Made by a program: the position numbers and the translations under genes | Notes under the pieces: model-generated | Seen by the model: only the letters and a program-made list of their open reading frames with translations | The model's database searches: none | What the model was told of the DNA's origin: nothing | In this document: piece after piece, positions 58,356 through 64,000 of the stretch | How the letters are laid out: the number at the start of each line of letters is the position of its first letter | Position numbering within the stretch: position 1 is the stretch's first letter | Assembly: GCA_916048095.2 (NCBI GenBank) | Contig: OU696589.1 | Span: forward strand, 6,939,183-7,003,182 | DNA length: 64,000 nucleotides | Direction: 5' to 3' | From: Sacculina carcini | Lineage: Eukaryota; Arthropoda; Thecostraca; Sacculinidae

Positions 58356-60816
58356 AAGCCGGAGAACGTGTTGTTATGGTCGGACGAGAAACACACGCTC
58401 ATTAAACTGGCAGATTTCGGCTTGGCAAAACTTGTCACAACACGTGACAAGTGTGCAGATGACACCTCCATGTGCTACTACGGTCAGATCACATTGCTAT
58501 TTGGGCTTGCTTTGGTGAAATATTATTTTCTACAGCTTTATTTTTCTCTGCTAAAACAAACGATTGATTCTTGTTTTTGTCTGGTATTCTGTGGTTATTT
58601 CTGAGGAAGTCTGGAACATTATTTCTCTTGTGTCCGTCACTACTGGAACATTGTCCAATTTTCTGCTACCTGCTGCTAGTTTTAGAGTTTCACAAGCTTG
58701 CACTCGATCTCGCCCGGGGCACAGTTTTGTGTCAACACTCTCATTGTATTACACCTTACTGCCTTCACTTCTCTCATCTCGGAGCCATTTTGCCAGAATC
58801 TCATATTTTCAAACTTTCTTCATATCTTTTGGTTAGCTTCCAGTACATGTTGTAACACATCACAGGGTGGTAATAGTACACTTGCACTCTTCCCCCATGC
58901 TACTGGACTTGCCTGTAATTAATAATAATAATAATAATAATAACAATCAGAAGCTAGAAGGCAGTCGCAATTACAAATTAGCTCATTATATGTGTAATTC
59001 TAACAATCAACTGTGTGTGTGTGTATGTGTGTCTATATTTGTGTGTGTGTGTGTGTGTGTGTATATATTTGTGTATATTTTTGTATGTGTGTCTATATTT
59101 GTGTATATTTTTGTGTGTGTGTATATATTTGTGTATACATGTTTATATATGATTGTTTGTATATGTTTGTTTGTGTATTTGTGTGTATGTGTGTGTCTCT
59201 CTCTCTCTATCTCTCTCTCTCTCTCTCTTTCTGTCTCTATCTGTGTGTGTGTGTTATCAGATAGTGGTGGTACTTGTTTACGTACGATATGCGGTACACC
59301 GGCCTATGTGGCGCCAGAGATACTGCAGAGACGCAGCCACTGCACACAAACAAGTGCCAACTCAACTGGCAGCTACACACACAAGGTCGACTGCTGGAGT
59401 CTCGGCGTTATTCTCTTCATCTGGTGAGAACTGTCTAACTGTCTGTCTGTCTGTCTGTTTCTCTTACTGTCTGTATAACTGTCTGTCTGTCTGTTTCTCT
59501 TACTGTCTGTATAACTGTCTGTCTGTCTGTCTGTCTGTCTGTATGTGTGTCTGTCTGTCTGTCTGTCTAACTGTCTGTATGTCTGTATGTGTCTGTATAA
59601 CTGTCTGTCTGTATGTCTGTCTAACTGTATATCTGTTTGTCTGTGTGTCTTTCTGTCTAACTGTCTGTGTGCTTGTGTGTCTGTCTATCTGTGTCTGTCT
59701 GTGTGTCTATTTGTGTCTGTCTAACTGTATATCTGTTTGTCTGTGTGTCTGTGTGTCTGTATGTGTGTGTCTGTGTGTGTGTCTGTCTATCTGTGTCTGT
59801 TTGTCTAGCTGTGTGTGCCTGGCTGTCTGTGTGTGTATGTATGTGTGTATGTGTAGTTGTTTGCGTCTATGTTTGTATGTTTATCTATATTGTTTTTGTA
59901 TGCTTATGTATGTACGTTCCCTTGTGTATATCTTTGTTTGTTTAGGCGTATTGTGTATGTGTGTCTTTTTTGTCTATTTGTATGTATGTTTATGTGTGTG
60001 TGTGTGTGTGTCTCATTTTTCCGCGTGTGTGTGTATGTGTGTTGTCACGTGCCAGTTTGGGCGGGTATCCTCCGTTTTCTAGTGAGCGCACCGATCTTCC
60101 CCTGCTGGAGCAGATATGTCGCGGCCGGTACACATTTAGTGAGCGCCGCTGGGGCGGTGTGTCGGCGCCGGCGCTAGATCTCACAAGACAATTGCTCACT
60201 GTCGACGTGCAACGACGCATTGGCGTTGATGACGCTTTGCAACATGCCTGGATGCAGGTGCCCTCGTTCCTGCCGTCAATTATATACTGAAACTTTATTT
60301 ATGTTACTTTATGTTTTTGTATTTACTTTATATTCCTTATAGATTCCGTTGAACTGCGTAGTGTAGTTGTTAGCACACCTGCCTCACAAGCGAGAGGTCC
60401 GTGGTTCAAAACCCGGCGGAGCAGAATTTCATTGGGCTAATTCTATAATCCAACAGCACCTGTCCACCCAGCAGTAAATGATGGTACCAGATATCAGTCA
60501 TGTGTTGTGTCATGCATTCTGGGGAGGTGGCCCTCTCTAATACGTCTTCCGTCCTTGTGGTGCCATAGCGTGGAGAGGGTCGGTTCTGTGGTGGCAGCGA
60601 GCTGCACGGGACACACCTGTGTGTACATAAGCTTCGGCTTCTTCCCGTGTAGCAGCTGTCACTTGAGGCATTTAATATTAACTTTTAATGTGTGTGTGTG
60701 TGTGTTTTCAGGACGATGTTGTAGTGAAGTTGGCTGAACGCTTGATGAAACAGGCTGGTTGTCATGGCAACAACAGTGAAACAACACGAGCCAGCAAGAA
60801 ACTACGCCTTCACTAA
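52062..60816 (+). CDS. CHEK2: Checkpoint kinase 2
   Basis: Exons: 52062-52221, 52652-52763, 54442-54596, 55279-55406, 56489-56641, 57381-57584, 58359-58482, 59261-59423, 60056-60257, 60712-60816; phases close at 501 residues (human 543). CHK2 is the Ser/Thr kinase activated by ATM after DNA breaks. The N-terminus has only three SQ/TQ sites (T15, S24, S31). The FHA domain (about 37-145) shows [18 protein letters not shown] and [12 protein letters not shown]. The kinase domain shows the glycine loop GRGACGEV (172-179), YAVK (Lys194), HRDLKPEN (Asp302), DFG (323-325), the activation segment [12 protein letters not shown] with both regulatory threonines (T354, T358), and WSLGVILFI. The C-terminus ends in basic SKKLRLH, a candidate nuclear signal. 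DFG is followed by a loop longer than in vertebrates because of the exon boundary at 58482. A SINE lies in the last intron, LINE fragments in introns 4 and 5. Confidence 0.95.
52766..53020. repeat. Local duplication in CHK2 intron 2
   Basis: GAACAACGGACCATCATTAT is present at 52766 and 52972, and GAGCAAGGTAAAATGGGAAG at about 52832 and 53202, showing overlapping segmental duplication; the later copy received the MITE at 53278. Confidence 0.75.
53278..53546. mobile_element. hAT-like MITE in a duplicated segment
   Basis: CAGTGCTTCTTAACATGTGG to GTTAAGAATGTCTGC; interior shares TGGGAAGCTAAATGTCGGAC with the 36270-36508 copy. The flanks continue as one sequence in the unoccupied copy at 52832-52950. 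Confidence 0.75.
54155..54386 (+). mobile_element. Two LINE-B 3' tails in tandem
   Basis: 54155-54215 (diverged, ending AATGTAATG) and 54329-54386 (GTGCCCTAGGGACC... GTGTAGGGCGC) flank TG runs ahead of the CHK2 exon at 54442. Confidence 0.7.
54632..54946. mobile_element. Possible MITE with CGAGCGAGCG ends
   Basis: CGAGCGAGCGAAGCGAGCGAG at the left and GCTTCGCGCTCGCTCG at the right are inverted around about 280 bp of unique, GC-richer sequence that includes a GGCCGGCCGGCC block. In CHK2 intron 3. Confidence 0.5.
55551..56330 (-). mobile_element. LINE-B, 5'-truncated: RT C-terminus, CA-rich 3' UTR, hairpin, (TAATG)n
   Basis: Minus frame 56200-55733 reads [37 protein letters not shown] and [18 protein letters not shown], the end of a non-LTR reverse transcriptase. 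The element continues through TTATAATCATCAC-type UTR and a long CA run to the hairpin AGCGCCC...GGGCGCT and TAATG tail at 55551. This copy identifies the source of the shorter tails. In CHK2 intron 4. Confidence 0.85.
57126..57359 (+). mobile_element. LINE-B 3' end fragment
   Basis: ATTATACTCTAGAGAATCGT through TGATGATTATAAGGTG and the hairpin to (TAATG)n, the same 3' UTR as 55551-55800 in the other orientation, 21 bp before the CHK2 acceptor at 57380. Confidence 0.85.
57590..58290 (+). repeat. 44-bp minisatellite carrying TCAAGGTCA in CHK2 intron 6
   Basis: Units contain CACTGACCTACATTTCAAGG followed by TCATCGCAGCACTATGTATT; about eleven perfect TTCAAGGTCAT blocks and one changed (TTCAAGTTCAT). 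The same nonamer spans the upstream donor CTCAAG|GTCACT. Confidence 0.93.
58800..58950 (+). mobile_element. Non-LTR retrotransposon 3' tail with (TAA)n end
   Basis: Counterpart of 4310-4455; GCTACTGGACTTGCCTGTAA then TAATAATAAT. In CHK2 intron 7. Confidence 0.6.
59424..59900 (+). repeat. CTGT/TGTC array after a CHK2 donor
   Basis: AACTGTCTGTCTGTCTG runs start 7 bp after the donor of the exon ending at 59423 and grade into TG-rich sequence before the next acceptor. Confidence 0.85.
60349..60683 (+). mobile_element. tRNA-Val SINE, full length
   Basis: TTGAACTGCGTAGTGTAGTTGTTAGCAC head with several changes, CTCACAA loop, common body. It occupies most of the last CHK2 intron, ending 28 bp before the acceptor at 60711. 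Confidence 0.9.
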
Positions 60817-60836
60817 CTGACATCTCAACTCAACTG

Positions 60837-61135
60837 TACGTGTGTTAGTGTGTGTGTTAGTGTATGTGTGTGTGTCAGTGTGTGTGTGTTAGTGTGTGTG
60901 TATGTGTTAGTGTGTGTGTTAGTGTGTGTGTGTGTGTTATTGTGTGTGTGTCAGTGTGTGTGTGTGTGTTTGTGTCAGTGTGTGTGTGTCAGTGTGTGTT
61001 AGTGTGTGTGTGTGTGTGTGTGTTAGTGTGTGTGTCAGTGTGTGTGTGTATAAATATAAATATAAATATCTACCTAATGTAATGTAATGTGTCAGTGTGT
61101 GTGTGGGTGTTAGTGTGTGTTTGTGTGTGTAATTA
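60837..61135 (+). repeat. TGTGTTAG/TGTGTCAG array in the CHK2 3' flank
   Basis: Begins 20 bp after the CHK2 stop. TTAG and CAG motifs after each TG run resemble splice acceptors. A LINE-B tail (61047-61091) lies inside. A similar array follows at 61245-61510. Confidence 0.85.
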
Positions 61136-61510
61136 TCATGTGAAACAAATGGCCGAAATATTGACGAGTTTTTTTCATAGCTGCTTGTTTATTTGTTTGT
61201 TTTTCTAGTCCAGATTGAAAACGTTACCGCTTGCCACTCCGTTTCTGTGTGTGCCAGTGTTTGTGTGTGTATCAGTGTGTGTGTATGTGTGTGTGTCAGT
61301 GTGTTTGTGTGTGTCAGTGTGTGTGATTCTGTCAGTGTGTTTGTGTTAGTGTGTGTCAGTGTGTTTGTATGTGTGTGTCAGTGTGTTTGTGTATTTCAGT
61401 ATGTTTGTGTATTTCAGTATGTTTGTGTCTCTCTGTGTGTATGTCAGTGTGTGTGTGTGTGTGTGTCAGTATGTTTGTGTCTGTCTGTGTGTGTGTGTGT
61501 GTTGGTGTGT

Positions 61511-64000
61511 AGATTAGGCGTGGTAGGTTTTTGTAGAAGCTTATGTGGTGTTGATTTGTGAGACTCGTGTGTTTAATGTTGCAAATATTGCTGAATAATG
61601 TGCCCATGCAAGTTTTCTGTGTGTTTATATATCGTTGCATTTAGCTAGTGTCTCTGTGTGTGTGTGCGATTGTCGTTGAAATTCGAATGATTTGTGGATT
61701 CAAAAATTCGTTCAGCAGGCTTCGGTAATTCAGGACAAATGATACGAAATCAGTTTGTTTGTATTTCACGTGACAAGTTGTATAAAACACCTCGGTTCCA
61801 CTTGTCACAATAATGCACTATTTGCTATGTTCTTGTATGTCCGTCGGCGGCGCCATTTTGAATTCACCACCATCTTGAATATGTTATTTGTACTGTGGAT
61901 ATTTTTCGAATTAAAGATTTTCTTTTTGAATACACGTTTTCAAGTATGTTGTTTTTGAATTATGTATATTTGAAGGTATTTTAATACGATGCACATGGTG
62001 CTTTTAACAATTATAGCCATTTAAATTAGTCACCCGTCATAAATATTCTCTAAAAACAACTGCAGTTGAAACCGTGACCGGTCACATATTTGTATGTGAC
62101 AATGAGCCTACAGCCTACACACACACACAGAAAGAGAGAGAAACACACACACTCTTTCTGGTTCTTTCGGTCGTTAAATGCTTACTATCATAGGCGACTG
62201 TGTTGGTGAAAGGAACTTGCCTATCTACCGCCTTCTCTACATGCCACACTCACCGACACACACACACACACACACACACACTGACACAAGGTCACGGTGT
62301 GTTGGGTCATAATGGGAGGTCGCCGTCTGCTCTCTGTGTGTGTGTGCACAATTGGCTCCTTCTACGAGTACAAGCGGGGTGATAGTCGGTGCTAGGAGGG
62401 AGGGAGGCTGAGTCAGGATTGCTGGTGTTCAACATGTTGATAATTCTGCTGGATGGCGTGCAGTCAGAGCTGTTGCCTCGAGTGCTGAGGCATCCCGTTG
62501 CCTTACACATGATACGAACATTTATCATAAAGTAGCCAGCATATAAGTGCCCAGCTTAATGAAGACCGAAGAGCTGCTTGTAACTGCTCGTATTATAATG
62601 GTGATCTATTTATAATTTAGGCCCCAGGGTTGCCTTCGGGTGCCCGATAAACCCGGTTGACGCTAAATGTGTAAGGATTCAAGAACATTAGATGGAGAAA
62701 ATTTGATTTAACGAATTTCTTCCAGTCTCTCGCCTCCTGCAAAGACAGCACATTACATTAAAACACTAAACCTAACCTAACCTAAAATCTATGAAAAATA
62801 TAGAAACGTTTTTGTGTGTTTTTATATAAATAAAATTACTTACACATTTAGCCTCGCATTCGCTGTGTGTTTAGTCAAATTGTGACCTAACAAGCCGTTG
62901 CATCAAATGCCCAGTGCACGATCTTGCAAAGGCATTGACGCGATTGCAAAAAAACTGAGCTACAAAGAAATACACCAGCACAATACGTGTATTATTAATA
63001 CAATGACACACAATAAGTGAACATTTTCTTGTTGAATTAATTCATTTCAAGCACACACACACACACACACATGGAACACACACACACACATGGAACACAC
63101 ACACACACACACAGGCATGTATTGATTAAAATGGCGTTAATGTATAAGCTGAGTATAATGATTGACACACCCACACCCACAGACACACACATGAAACACA
63201 AATACATGCACACACACACACACACTTGCTCACAACGAAATGTGCACACGCATGCCTATGTACAAATGTAAAGAATTATTCAGAGAAACAACATCATTGT
63301 ATGTTGTTGTTGTTTTTGCCTTCAGCACAATGAATGACCGTATGAGCAAGTGAACACGCACTCAAGAATATGCACATTCCTACACAATCACACACCCTGA
63401 CACACACACACACACACATACACACACACACATACTGACGTCAAAATCAATCGTCACTTTCACTTTTAGTGCGTGTACGGTGTGACACACCACACCAAGA
63501 CCCGACACATTCACACTCTGACCGCTGCACACACGCATACACACGTGTATGTGTATGTATGTGTGTGTGTGTAGTGTGTTTATGTATGTGTGTGTGTGTG
63601 TGTGCTCTTGCTGACTATAATTACGTACGCCTAAAATCATGCGTGTCTTCAAGAATACTACACAGTGTATGTGTGTGTGTGTGTACAGTATGTGTGTGTG
63701 TCAGTATGAGCGTGTGTGTGTGTGTAAACTTTGGATGAAAAAACAGCTGTCATTCTACAGAACGTAAACGGCTTCAAAACATGTGAACTCCAGGAAGATA
63801 AAAAAGCCAATAATAAATTGTAAGCATATTGGATAATCAAGATAAAATAATAATGCATAATAATTATTGTATTGTATATTAAGAATAATATTAATGATAT
63901 GACCATATATTTTCTAGGATTTTCACTCACAGACGAGGCAGTTTGACGTACACTATGACGACACAAATCAAGTGTATGAAAGTCCATTTGACATTTGTTG
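61511..64000. other. Right-hand region without recognised genes
   Basis: Contains CA/TG arrays (62255-62285, 63050-63220, 63400-63435, 63555-63725) and unique AT-rich stretches. A minus-strand open frame 62307-62528 has no recognisable domain. Short CCTAACCTAACC at 62768 is only three units. Confidence 0.4.

Noticed and set aside
62760-62790. CCTAACCTAACC as an interstitial TTAGG telomere repeat
   Set aside because: Only three units, also CCTAACCTAAC once near 13991; too short to indicate a telomere or arthropod origin.

Overview
The window is a piece of an animal nuclear genome, almost certainly an invertebrate: every gene is split by GT-AG introns (one GC-AG), the proteins are recognisable metazoan orthologues, and the space between exons is packed with CA/TG microsatellites, minisatellites, a tRNA-derived SINE, hAT-like MITEs and 5'-truncated non-LTR retrotransposons. 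The species cannot be named from the sequence. Recognition rests on recalled family sequences and splice-phase bookkeeping, not on database searches.

Layout. Minus strand, right to left: ZDHHC16-like palmitoyltransferase (31.0-25.2 kb, N-terminus unresolved), mitoferrin (23.3-21.2 kb), intronless ALG13 (19.3-18.8 kb), NDOR1 diflavin reductase (18.1-14.8 kb) and a BAZ1B/WSTF-type chromatin remodeller subunit (13.7 to about 1.1 kb, incomplete at both ends). Plus strand, left to right: TFB2M-like mitochondrial rRNA methyltransferase/transcription factor (31.8-41.6 kb, 8 exons), TSPAN31/13-type tetraspanin (43.1-49.7 kb, two alternative last exons) and CHK2 checkpoint kinase (52.06-60.8 kb, 10 exons). 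ZDHHC16 and TFB2M are divergent from about 31.0-31.8 kb. The right 3 kb carries no gene that I can support. Exon phases close without a frameshift in each of the models for NDOR1, mitoferrin, TFB2M, the tetraspanin and CHK2.

Functions. NDOR1 (cytosolic Fe-S assembly electron donor) and mitoferrin (mitochondrial iron import) are both iron genes, TFB2M is mitochondrial, CHK2 and BAZ1B both belong to DNA-damage/chromatin pathways; nothing shows that they are co-regulated.

The most unusual theme is the organisation of the introns. Roughly three quarters of the acceptors have a (TG)n tract in place of an ordinary polypyrimidine tract, and several introns begin with, or end in, a tandem array whose unit copies the splice junction itself (BAZ1B introns after the exons ending at 12343 and 5726; TFB2M intron after 37432; a TCAAGGTCA array in CHK2 echoing the donor at 57584; a 2-kb array of 36-bp units running into the TFB2M acceptor at 40113). 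This looks like repeated slippage or duplication anchored at splice sites, and is the part most worth checking. Other items: a same-length duplicated terminal exon in the tetraspanin, two in-frame donors that would change the CHK2 activation loop, an additional PHD finger in BAZ1B, and a filled/empty site pair for a hAT-like MITE.
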